64,000 nt of DNA from DASUGC01 sp035606665 (lineage in GTDB: Bacteria; Acidobacteriota; Vicinamibacteria; Vicinamibacterales; SCN-69-37): the NCBI GenBank assembly GCA_035606665.1, contig DATNEY010000022.1:51874-115873 (forward strand), read 5' to 3'. Made by a program: the position numbers and the translations under genes. Shown in pieces: positions 15,979 through 23,094 of this stretch. Numbering within the stretch: position 1 is the first letter of the stretch; the number at the start of each line of letters is the position of its first letter. The notes under the pieces were generated by a model. The model did not search any database. It was not told the origin of the DNA and worked only from the letters and a program-made list of their open reading frames with translations.

Positions 15979-17115
15979 GTGGCAATCGTCGAGAACGTCT
16001 CTGGCACGGCAGCCGTCGCGATCACGGGTAACGCAACTGGTCAGGACACCGTAGGAGTGCGCGCTTCCGGTGACGCCGTCGGGGTTCATGGCGACGGCCG
16101 CGGCTGGAATGGGGTGCAGGGTGTCAGTGAGAGCACAACGGGCGGCGCCGGAGTTTACGGCCGCAATGACAACGGGGCGGGTGTGCGAGGTGAAACGCGC
16201 GCGCGGTTCAATCCAGGAGTCCATGGAGTCCACCACGGTGCCGAAGGCTGGGGAGTGTACGGCGAAGCCAACAGCGGCACTGGTGTTTCGGGACGAAGCG
16301 ACGGCTGGGTGGGTGTCTATGGCGAGTCGCTCAGCACCACCGGCGGAGCCGGTCTGTGGGGAGAGCACAAGTCGAACGGAACCGCGATCGTTGCGGTAAG
16401 CCTTGGTGGCGCCGCAGTTGTCGCGACCACCAAGGCCGCGAACGCTCCGGTAATAGCTGCGATGCAGGAACATCCCGAAGCTTCCGGGACTGCGATATTT
16501 GCCAGAGCGAAAGAGGGCGAAGCGTTGCACGCTGAGACGAACTCAAGAGGCGTTGCAGCGGTGGCCGCCTACAACAATCGCGAGGACGGTACCGGCGCGG
16601 CGATCTATGCACGAAAGGTGGGAGACGCCGGGCACGCCGGATTCTTCGATGGTAACGTCCACGTTGAGAAAAAGCTCACAGTCAAGGACGACATCATTCT
16701 GACCGGAGCTGACTGTGCGGAGGACTTTTCGATCGATAACGATGCCGAGGTGGCGCCCGGTACCGTGATGGTTGTCGCCGACTCCGGCCGGCTGACCCCG
16801 AGTTCCCGTCCCTACGACAGGCGCGTGGCGGGTGTGGTCTCAGGTGCTGGCCCATTCAAGCCGGCAATCGTGCTCGACAAGCGTCATTGTGACGACCATC
16901 GGCGACCCATCGCGCTCGTCGGTAAGGTGTTCTGCAACGTCGATACTGCAGTCGGGCCGATCGCGGTCGGCGATCTATTGACAACATCCGCCACGCCGGG
17001 ATTTGCGATGAAGGCGGCTGACCGCGACTTGGCTTTCGGGGCGGTTATCGGCAAGGCCTTGGCGCCCCTGGCAACGGGCCGCGGCATGATTCCGATTCTC
17101 GTAGCCTTGCAGTAG
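15979..17115 (+). CDS. Glycine-rich GVYG-repeat protein with C-terminal tail-fibre/G2-like domain
   Basis: GTG at 15979 has a good ribosome site (GGAGG, 6 nt away) and gives 378 residues. Residues 10-170 are imperfect repeats of the G-V-x-G-x-[SN]-x-x-G-x-G-V-[YH]-G type, expected to form a narrow beta-helix as in tail-spike-like and surface proteins. After a KKLTVKDDIILTGADCAEDF segment, the C-terminal domain has V-A-P-G-T-V-M-V and P-I-A-V-G-D-L-L-T-T-S-A-T-P-G-F-A-M-K-A. This resembles autoproteolytic peptidase-G2-type or fibre-assembly domains. It has no signal peptide. It was probably acquired with the cluster; the exact role is unknown. Confidence 0.7.
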   Translation: MAIVENVSGTAAVAITGNATGQDTVGVRASGDAVGVHGDGRGWNGVQGVSESTTGGAGVYGRNDNGAGVRGETRARFNPGVHGVHHGAEGWGVYGEANSGTGVSGRSDGWVGVYGESLSTTGGAGLWGEHKSNGTAIVAVSLGGAAVVATTKAANAPVIAAMQEHPEASGTAIFARAKEGEALHAETNSRGVAAVAAYNNREDGTGAAIYARKVGDAGHAGFFDGNVHVEKKLTVKDDIILTGADCAEDFSIDNDAEVAPGTVMVVADSGRLTPSSRPYDRRVAGVVSGAGPFKPAIVLDKRHCDDHRRPIALVGKVFCNVDTAVGPIAVGDLLTTSATPGFAMKAADRDLAFGAVIGKALAPLATGRGMIPILVALQ

Positions 17116-17161
17116 TTGGCACTCGAAGCATTCGGCCAGCATCGTTCAAGAAAGGGCGCTA

Positions 17162-17830
17162 GTGCGGCATCTTCTTGATTCCTGTCGTATCGAGCAGTTT
17201 CCTGCCAGCGTTCGCCAGCTGGCGGCGTCCGCGTCAATGACGCTGCCCCTATCGCTGAAGGCGTTCATCCAGGCTCCCGGATGTTTTCACTCGCGATGCG
17301 TGCGAATCCATCTCAAGTTCCTGAAAGAGGGCAGTGGACTCAATGACTCGCTCAGAAAGATGCGGCTCGTCTTCAAGACCGCCGATATCGGCGTGACGGT
17401 CGCATCGCGCGAATACTTGAGCGGCCCTGCGTTTGACAGTCTACTGGACCTGGATGTCGCGAACGGCGTCACGATCACAGCGGAAATGGAACAACTGTTC
17501 TCGAACCGTAATTTCGTCGTCGGGAACGACGTGGTGTTGTACTTTGTCCGGACGCTGAGCCTCGGGGCCGCTGGCCTGGCTACCCGCAGCCGCGGGGTCG
17601 CGATGTTGGAGTTTTGGACGTCCGGCTGGACCCTTGCGCACGAACTGGGACACGTACTCGGGCCAGACCATCCGACCGGGGAGCAGTGCTCGTCGCCTCC
17701 CTGTGCGGCGCCGATCTCCCGCTTGATGACGGGCTGCGGCACGGCGTGCATCGAGGGCATGGCTACCCTGACACCAGATGAGATCGCAATGATGCGATCG
17801 AGCCCCTTCACGAGCCCGTGCGGACAGTAG
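17162..17830 (+). CDS. Zincin metalloprotease-like protein (HExxHxxGxxH)
   Basis: This 222-residue protein carries H160-E161-L-G-H164-V-L-G-P-D-H170, the complete extended zinc-binding motif of metzincin-type proteases. A plausible Met-turn follows (SRLMTGCG). The region before the motif is an alpha/beta half-domain as expected for the fold. The N-terminus is not a clear signal peptide; the GTG start is inferred from AAAGGG 8 nt upstream, so the exact start is uncertain. Six or more cysteines cluster after the active site (CSSPPC, CGTAC, SPCG), suggesting extracytoplasmic disulfides. In context, it could process the neighbouring repeat protein. Confidence 0.75.
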   Translation: MRHLLDSCRIEQFPASVRQLAASASMTLPLSLKAFIQAPGCFHSRCVRIHLKFLKEGSGLNDSLRKMRLVFKTADIGVTVASREYLSGPAFDSLLDLDVANGVTITAEMEQLFSNRNFVVGNDVVLYFVRTLSLGAAGLATRSRGVAMLEFWTSGWTLAHELGHVLGPDHPTGEQCSSPPCAAPISRLMTGCGTACIEGMATLTPDEIAMMRSSPFTSPCGQ

Positions 17831-17832
17831 CG

Positions 17833-18297
17833 ATGCCAACCACGAAACCCGACGTGCTCACGGCGCTGTTTCCTGACGAACCCGATCTGAAAGGAGCCGC
17901 GGAGCAGTTAGGACCCGGGGCAATTCCGTATCTGGTGGAACTCGTCAACGGGCCGGATCTACACCTTGCTTCTCGGGCAGCCTTGCTTGCTGGTTGGCTC
18001 GATAGCAGCGGTTCGGTCGAGGTTCTCGAGCGAGCTTCGACTCGAAGCGAGCCGGCGGTCCGCGTGGCAGCGGCTGTTGGGGCCGGCAAATTGCGCAGGC
18101 CGCCTACTCATCTGGTGGTGAGCCTCCTGGAGGACCCGGATCCCGGCGTGAGAAAGTGGGCGATCAAATCCGCTGCGCACGTACGTGGCGCGGAAGTGAA
18201 TGAACGCATCCGGCAGATAGCAGATTCCGACCCCGAGTCATGGATCCGGAGTTTGGCAGCGTCTCACAAGCACGGCGCCGACTCTGGATTCAGTTAA
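17833..18297 (+). CDS. HEAT-repeat-like protein
   Basis: The 154-residue protein has helical repeats with the alanine/leucine and arginine spacing of HEAT or PBS-lyase-like repeats. Examples are AIPYLVELVNGPDLHLASRAALLAGWL, EPAVRVAAAVGAG and DPDPGVRKWAIKSAAHV. Such proteins act as scaffolds or adaptors. It starts 3 nt after the metalloprotease stop; a GTG at 17818 is an alternative start. The 3' end overlaps by 3 bp the end of the convergent reductase gene. Confidence 0.65.
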   Translation: MPTTKPDVLTALFPDEPDLKGAAEQLGPGAIPYLVELVNGPDLHLASRAALLAGWLDSSGSVEVLERASTRSEPAVRVAAAVGAGKLRRPPTHLVVSLLEDPDPGVRKWAIKSAAHVRGAEVNERIRQIADSDPESWIRSLAASHKHGADSGFS

Positions 18298-18824
18298 GCA
18301 GGAACGTAGATCAACCTGATCACATCGTCGGCAATCCGATCATTGGTCACAAGCCGGAGCGGCGGCCGGGGTCCCGCGAAATATGGCTTGCCATGACCGA
18401 GCACGACAGGGTGCAGGTAGATTCGATACTCATCGATCAGGCCAAGTTCGGTGAGGCTGTGCGCCAGGTGCGGGCCGGCAACTTCGATCTCCCCGGCGCG
18501 CTCGGCCTTCAGCTGACGAACCGCGCCCTCGAGATCATCCCCAACAAGCGTTGCGTTGGGGCCGACGGACTTCAACGTGCGCGAGACGACCCATTTCGGC
18601 TGCTTCCGCCACGCCGCGGCGAACGCCTGTTCCGCTGCACCCCACCCAGGATCATCGTCATCCCAGTAGCGCATGACCTCATACATTTGGCGACCGTAGA
18701 CACTGCCGGCCTCCCGCTGAGCCTCGTCGATGAAGTGGCGGAAGAGCGTCGGGCTTGGCGCAAATGCCATATGGTCGACGTAGCCGTCCAGGGACTGGTT
18801 CATTCCAAACACGAGCTTCGCCAC
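18294..18824 (-). CDS. Dihydrofolate-reductase-like (RibD C-terminal domain) protein
   Basis: This 176-residue protein matches the DHFR/RibD-C family. It begins KLVFGMNQSLDGYVD, has a GRQMYEVM-type segment, WVVSRTL, then a G-x-I-x-V-A-G-P-x-L-A-x-x-L nucleotide-binding element and I-D-E-Y-R-I-Y-L-H-P-V-V-L-G-x-G-K-P-x-F near the end. These are probably NADPH-dependent reductases of unknown substrate. A GTG five codons upstream (18839) is an alternative start; GTG at 18824 fits the family N-terminus. It stands alone, divergent from the CotH-like gene. Confidence 0.85.
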   Translation of the reverse strand: MAKLVFGMNQSLDGYVDHMAFAPSPTLFRHFIDEAQREAGSVYGRQMYEVMRYWDDDDPGWGAAEQAFAAAWRKQPKWVVSRTLKSVGPNATLVGDDLEGAVRQLKAERAGEIEVAGPHLAHSLTELGLIDEYRIYLHPVVLGHGKPYFAGPRPPLRLVTNDRIADDVIRLIYVPA

Positions 18825-18904
18825 CCCGCAATCTTGCACCTTTCCGGCCGAGCCTTGCCAGCCTCCCGGCCGCCTGCTAGTCTGCGCCGTCTCACAACAC
18901 GACG

Positions 18905-20059
18905 ATGTCGCCTTTGGCCCTCCGCCTCACCATCGGCGCGACGGTGGCGCTCGCAGGTATGGGCGCGGCCGCGCAAACCACCCGGCCCGAGTTGGGCGCG
19001 GATCTGTTCGACGTGTCGTACGGGGGCCCGCCTCGTCGATTTGAAGTGCAGCTCGGCCCCGAGGCGATGGCGTCGCTTCGAGCGCGACCCCGGGAGGATG
19101 TGCCGGGCACCGTACGGGAAGGCGGCATCACCTACACCAACGTCGCCATTCATCTCAAAGGCGTCGCGACGTTCCGGCCGGTGGACGACCAGCCCTCCCT
19201 GACGCTCAACTTCTCGAAGCTCGCGCCCGCCCAGCGCTTCCATGGACTGCGGAAGATCCATCTCAACAATGGCAAGGAGGACCCGACGTTCCTGTGCGAG
19301 GCGCTCGCCGCGGAAATGTTTGCGAAGGCCAGACTGCCGGTCGCGCGTGTCGCACTCGCGCGAACCAGTCTGAACGGACGCGATCTCGGTCCCTACGTCG
19401 CGATCGAGGGATTCACTGAAGACTTGCTGGGACGCTATTTCTCGAACACGAAAGGAAACTTATACGACAGCGGATTTCGCCGCGACATTACATTCCCGCT
19501 GGAGAAACTGTCAGGCAAAGAGCCCGACGATTGGGCGGACTTGAAAAAGCTCGCAGCTGCCGGCGCGACGATGGACCTCGATGAGCGCTGGACCGCGTTA
19601 GGACGCGTCCTGGACACGGATAGCTTCGCCAAGTACCTGGCGATGCAAGTCATCACGGCCAACTGGGACGGCTACGCCATGTTCATGAACAACTACCGCG
19701 TGTATCACGATCCGGCCTCGGATCGAATCACGTTCATTCCGCACGGTATGGACCAGACGTTTGCCCGCGTGACGATGCCCCTGCTGCCTCCACGATGGGA
19801 TGGCTCGGTGGCGCGGCAGTACATGGAAACCCGTCAGGGTCAGGAACTCTACCGGAAGCAGCTCGGCTTGCTCTTTACCGCCACGTATCACGCCGAGGCG
19901 CTGGCGAAACGCGTGGATGATCTCGCGGCCCGTGTCCGCCCGATCCTCGCCGAAAACAGCGAGGCGCTGGCAGCCCAACACGATCGCCTGGCCGCCGCAC
20001 TGCGCGGCCGGATCCTGCAGCGGGGGGAATTCCTGGCGCGGCAACTCGACGCGCGCTAG
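18905..20059 (+). CDS. CotH kinase family protein, secreted
   Basis: This 384-residue protein has a signal peptide (residues 1-24, ending AAAQT). The CotH core is visible: GLRKIHLNNGKEDPTFLCEALAAEMF (near 120-145), YVAIEGFTEDLLGRYF, GNLYDSG and NWDGYAMFMNNYRVYHDPASDRITFIPHGMDQTF. CotH proteins are atypical kinases that phosphorylate spore-coat or exported proteins; the bacterial secreted members have unproven targets. The C-terminal 80 residues are helical. It is probably transcribed alone. Confidence 0.85.
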   Translation: MSPLALRLTIGATVALAGMGAAAQTTRPELGADLFDVSYGGPPRRFEVQLGPEAMASLRARPREDVPGTVREGGITYTNVAIHLKGVATFRPVDDQPSLTLNFSKLAPAQRFHGLRKIHLNNGKEDPTFLCEALAAEMFAKARLPVARVALARTSLNGRDLGPYVAIEGFTEDLLGRYFSNTKGNLYDSGFRRDITFPLEKLSGKEPDDWADLKKLAAAGATMDLDERWTALGRVLDTDSFAKYLAMQVITANWDGYAMFMNNYRVYHDPASDRITFIPHGMDQTFARVTMPLLPPRWDGSVARQYMETRQGQELYRKQLGLLFTATYHAEALAKRVDDLAARVRPILAENSEALAAQHDRLAAALRGRILQRGEFLARQLDAR

Positions 20060-20086
20060 GTCAGGCAGGGAGGAGCGTATCGCCGG

Positions 20087-20461
20087 TTATGGGAAGTCGA
20101 TCTGGCTGCCCAGAAGGTCGTCGATGAAGTTCTCGATCGCGGAGTACCGATCATCCTTGACGAACGCAAGTCCGGTGAGCCATTGCCCATCATCCTGCTT
20201 CTGACAATGCGCCGGTCTGCCCGCGCACTCGAGCGCGTGGCTGCCGAGTCGCAACGTCACTTCGTAGGTTGCGCCAGTCTCGAGCGGAGTGTTTGAGAGC
20301 AGCCCCATCCCACCGGTGCCGATGTCAATGACGGTCGCGAAGATCGCCTTGTCCCGGAAGTTCACGCACAGCGAAGATGGGGCGTCCAGGCGGATTGCCC
20401 GGCGGCGGTTCACCGGCCTCGAACCAGATAGTGCTGCCGAGCTACGGGGGGTAGCCTTCAT
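20087..20461 (-). CDS. PilZ domain protein
   Basis: This 124-residue single-domain protein has NRRRAIR (RxxxR-type c-di-GMP motif, around residues 18-24) and D-I-G-T-G-G-M-G-L (D/NxSxxG-type motif with Thr in place of Ser). They are followed by strands to LTGLAFV. It probably binds cyclic di-GMP and affects surface or motility traits, although the substitution may weaken binding. It is monocistronic. A 16-bp perfect palindrome lies about 56 bp upstream of its start. Confidence 0.85.
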   Translation of the reverse strand: MKATPRSSAALSGSRPVNRRRAIRLDAPSSLCVNFRDKAIFATVIDIGTGGMGLLSNTPLETGATYEVTLRLGSHALECAGRPAHCQKQDDGQWLTGLAFVKDDRYSAIENFIDDLLGSQIDFP

Positions 20462-20516
20462 CGGACCCTCCTCAATATGTCTTTAAGCACTATCGGCGGT
20501 CGTTTTCCTGCCTGTA

Positions 20517-20532
20517 TACGTAGATCTACGTA
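20517..20532. promoter_or_regulatory. Perfect 16-bp palindrome upstream of the PilZ gene
   Basis: TACGTAGATCTACGTA is its own reverse complement and is flanked by further TACG/GTAG words. Its distance from the PilZ start (about 56-71 bp) suits an operator for a dimeric regulator. The regulator is unknown. Confidence 0.5.
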
Positions 20533-20776
20533 GGTCACTACGGCCTAACAAGTGGCTGCCTACAGTAGGAACGTGGCTACCACCGCACCGCGCCACCAAG
20601 TCCACACGCAGTGACCGCCGCGTGGCCTCGATCGCTTTAGCGAACGGCACGCGAGTTGCTCATGTGTGCCGCGCAGGCCCCTACCTGCGACTACGGACCG
20701 AGGCAGCAGGACTCCGGATGTGGGGACACCTGAGATCTTGAGCGCCTCGGTTCGTCTCTCACTCCGGTGTGACGCC
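20533..20776. other. Intergenic stretch, no gene recognised
   Basis: Contains only short frames with shadow-like composition. It may include divergent promoters for the PilZ gene and the small membrane protein genes. Confidence 0.3.
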
Positions 20777-20989
20777 ATGACTTATCGCTACGACTCACTT
20801 TTCCTCTCCCTGATGCAGACGATGTTGATCTCGTCGGCCGGTTTCCTTCTGGTGGATTCTCTAGCCCGCGGCTCGGCGATGTCGAACGGCGCGTTGCTGA
20901 TTGGGCCGCTGGCGGTCGCCTTGATGTGGCTCGGCCTTCAACAGATCGAGAAACCGTCAAAGAAAATGCAGCAACTCGGCCGGGAATGA
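20777..20989 (+). CDS. Small membrane protein
   Basis: A 70-residue protein starting MTYRYDSLFLSLMQ with two hydrophobic helices (about 12-28 and 37-55) and a basic tail. It is followed 1 bp later by another small membrane-protein gene. No family is recognised. The upstream extension of the frame to 20666 is Arg/Pro-rich and not believed. Confidence 0.5.
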   Translation: MTYRYDSLFLSLMQTMLISSAGFLLVDSLARGSAMSNGALLIGPLAVALMWLGLQQIEKPSKKMQQLGRE

Positions 20990-20990
20990 C

Positions 20991-21245
20991 ATGGAGAGAC
21001 GACGCGACTCCATGTTCGAGGTGATCCGGCACTCCGTGGCGCCGCCGACTGTGCTTCCCGAACTGCGGACCAGCAACCGGCGTACGACATTCGGCAGGGA
21101 TCTGAAACGAACCGCCGTGACGGTGACCTGGGGGACGCTTGTTGTCGCGGTTGTCATTCTGTTCGTCGTCCTCCTCGCCTTCGATCAGGACGCCGCGCGC
21201 GGAGCCGCCCTCGCGGCCGCCGAGCAGGGGCAAGAAGTCCCCTGA
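20991..21245 (+). CDS. Small single-pass membrane protein
   Basis: This 84-residue protein has a basic N-terminal region (residues 1-40), one strong transmembrane helix (VTWGTLVVAVVILFVVLLAF, about 44-64) and a short acidic tail. It is adjacent to the preceding small membrane-protein gene and probably co-transcribed. The function is unknown. Confidence 0.5.
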   Translation: MERRRDSMFEVIRHSVAPPTVLPELRTSNRRTTFGRDLKRTAVTVTWGTLVVAVVILFVVLLAFDQDAARGAALAAAEQGQEVP

Positions 21246-21307
21246 CCCCGGAACCCCGTGTCGGCTCGAGCCGGAACTTTGCTCTCCCGTACTTCGTTAA
21301 CAGACGC

Positions 21308-21700
21308 ATGAAAACTATCGCAGCCATCGCTTTGCTCGCCCTCGTCCTCGTTCCGGCAACGACCGCGGCGCAAGCAACGGACCTGACCGGTAACTGGAAC
21401 GCCACGTTCACAATGACGAGGCCGGACGGGACGTCGCAGTCCATTACGTTCACCTTTCATTTCACCCAGAAGGGGAAAACCCTCACGGGCACGATCGGGC
21501 CCACGCCTGAACGCCAGTGGAAGGTGGAGAAGGGCCTCGTCGATGGAGCGAAGGTGACCTTTGAGGTTCAGCAGCCGGAGGGCCCGACCCAGCGCTCGTT
21601 CACACTGACGCACGCGAAGGGCAAACTCACCGGCACGATGAAGCTCGAGCGCCAGGGGCAGACCGGAGAGGCCAAGGTCGAGGCCGAACGCGCCAAGTAA
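21308..21700 (+). CDS. Secreted beta-rich hypothetical protein
   Basis: This 130-residue protein has a clear signal peptide (residues 1-21, ending AAQA). The mature part starts DLTGNWNATFTM and contains strand pairs such as FHFTQKGKTLTGTIGP and KGKLTGTMKLERQGQTGEAKVEAE, a lipocalin-like or calycin-like pattern common in small exported acidobacterial proteins. A related layout (signal peptide, then FSGKW) is seen in the protein at 46347-46889. The ligand is unknown. Confidence 0.7.
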   Translation: MKTIAAIALLALVLVPATTAAQATDLTGNWNATFTMTRPDGTSQSITFTFHFTQKGKTLTGTIGPTPERQWKVEKGLVDGAKVTFEVQQPEGPTQRSFTLTHAKGKLTGTMKLERQGQTGEAKVEAERAK

Positions 21701-21705
21701 GGTCG

Positions 21706-22383
21706 CTAACCGACCCCGACGACGGCGCTGTAGGCGACGTAGCGGACGACGGGCTCACAGCGGAGCGCTTCGACGGTCTCCGCGGACAGCTGCGCGGCGA
21801 AACCGAACAACACCGAGCGATAGATGTGGGTCGGCGTGAACCGGTAGCGGGCCGCGAGTGCTGCCACCGCGTCGTCGACGTTCGTCCCCGTGTTGAACGC
21901 CACGACGTACCCCGGTGCGCGGGGATCCAAATAACCCTGCAACGGCGCGGGCGACGCACATCGGCCGATCACCGGCTGAACGGCGGCCGGCGCCGCGGCT
22001 ACGACGAACGACCACGCGTCGGACAATGAGCCGGTGGCGTTCGCCAGGCGCATGGAATAGCGGCCCGCTGTCGCAAAACGGAATCTCAGGCTGAACTGGC
22101 TCGGCAGCACGTCGTTGATCGCGCCAGTCTCCACTCCAATCACGAGGCCGTCCGGCGTCGTCATGGAAGCTGCCAGGCCGGCCAGGAAGTTCTCACCGAA
22201 GACGAGCACGGTCTGCTCGGTCGCAGCCTGCGTCACCTCTGTCGGTGCAATTGAAGTCACGCGCGGGGTGACGACGCTCGTAGCTGTCGGGGCCGATGGC
22301 ACGCTGGTCGGGCTCGCGGGATTTGATCGCGTGCATCCAGCGAGGGACAGACCGGCGAGCACGATGGCGCACGCTTTGGTCAT
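21706..22383 (-). CDS. Lipoprotein with IPT/TIG-like domain and inhibitor-I9-like domain
   Basis: From ATG 22383 the protein has 225 residues, with a lipoprotein signal (LAGLSLAGC, lipid Cys17). Residues about 40-130 resemble an IPT/TIG fold (VTSIAPTEVTQAATEQTVLVFGENF). The last 70 residues (GYVVAFNTGTNVDDAVAALAARYRF...FGFAAQLSAETVEALRCEPVVRYV) match the propeptide-like inhibitor I9 fold of subtilases. No subtilase is encoded next to it, so it may be a free-standing protease inhibitor or chaperone on the envelope. It converges with the secreted protein upstream. Confidence 0.75.
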   Translation of the reverse strand: MTKACAIVLAGLSLAGCTRSNPASPTSVPSAPTATSVVTPRVTSIAPTEVTQAATEQTVLVFGENFLAGLAASMTTPDGLVIGVETGAINDVLPSQFSLRFRFATAGRYSMRLANATGSLSDAWSFVVAAAPAAVQPVIGRCASPAPLQGYLDPRAPGYVVAFNTGTNVDDAVAALAARYRFTPTHIYRSVLFGFAAQLSAETVEALRCEPVVRYVAYSAVVGVG

Positions 22384-22432
22384 GGCGGGATGATAGCGCG
22401 ACTCCTTTTTCAGCAAAGGCCCTGGCCATGTC

Positions 22433-22807
22433 TCACTCCGACTCGTCCGCCAGGCGTTGTAGTTTCACGTCGAGTGTCACGAGTTCGGCGTCATGCGCCT
22501 GCGCGAGCCAAAGATAGCTGGCGTCGTAGGCAGTGAGGCCAGTGCGCCTTGCGATCGCGAACGCCGCCGCGCACGGCACGGGCAATCGCCTGATTGGGAG
22601 GCTGAGCGCGGCAGCGAGGCTCACCCCGATGGCTTCGGCAAGGTCCGGCCGGCGGCGCGCCTTCTTCAGAGCGACATTGGCCAACTCGAAATCGAGCAGC
22701 GCAGGTGCCAGCAGCGTTTCACCCTCGATATGCGCAGCGAGTGTCGGACCATCGGGTTCCCCAAACGCGATGGCGCCGACAACCGACGCGTCAACGACGA
22801 CGGCCAT
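22433..22807 (-). CDS. vapC: VapC-type PIN-domain toxin
   Basis: This 124-residue PIN-domain RNase has the four conserved acidic positions: D6 (VVVDASVV), E41 (DFELAN), D95 (TAYDASYLWLA) and D113 (VTLDVKL). VapC toxins cleave tRNA or rRNA and are neutralised by the antitoxin encoded just upstream. The toxin start overlaps the antitoxin end by 17 bp. The catalytic set is complete, so it is probably active. Confidence 0.88.
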   Translation of the reverse strand: MAVVVDASVVGAIAFGEPDGPTLAAHIEGETLLAPALLDFELANVALKKARRRPDLAEAIGVSLAAALSLPIRRLPVPCAAAFAIARRTGLTAYDASYLWLAQAHDAELVTLDVKLQRLADESE

Positions 22808-23027
22808 CCCGATCCTCGCGCACGAAGGCCGCCGACTGTCGTGGCGTCGAAAGCCCGAGGCGCCTCACCAGGCCGGACAAGTCGGCGACGGTCGTGGCCG
22901 TCGCGGCGTCGGTGAGGATCGCCAATAACTCGCCCTGCAGGGACCGGTGGTGCCGGGTCGCGCGATCCCGGAGCTTCCGAGCCAGATCTCTGGGAACATT
23001 CTTGACGGATAACGTAACGGTCGCCAT
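22791..23027 (-). CDS. Ribbon-helix-helix (FitA/VapB-like) antitoxin
   Basis: This 78-residue protein starts MATVTLSVKNVPRDLARKLRDRATRHHRSLQGELLAIL, a ribbon-helix-helix DNA-binding domain of the FitA/VapB type. A toxin-binding tail with GLVRRLGLSTPRQSA follows. A longer frame to 23075 is rejected because it would place the operator inside the coding region. It should repress its own promoter at the adjacent inverted repeat. Confidence 0.85.
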   Translation of the reverse strand: MATVTLSVKNVPRDLARKLRDRATRHHRSLQGELLAILTDAATATTVADLSGLVRRLGLSTPRQSAAFVREDRDGRRR

Positions 23028-23056
23028 GGAGCCATTATGGATCCAATTTGGCTCCA
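23027..23056. promoter_or_regulatory. Inverted-repeat operator of the toxin-antitoxin operon
   Basis: TGGAGCCA (23027-23034) and TGGCTCCA (23049-23056) are perfect inverted 8-mers, 14 bp apart. They overlap the antitoxin start codon, a typical site for autorepression by a ribbon-helix-helix antitoxin. Confidence 0.65.
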
Positions 23057-23094
23057 CGACATCATAGCCCGCCACTCTGCAGGCAGGTCCGGCG

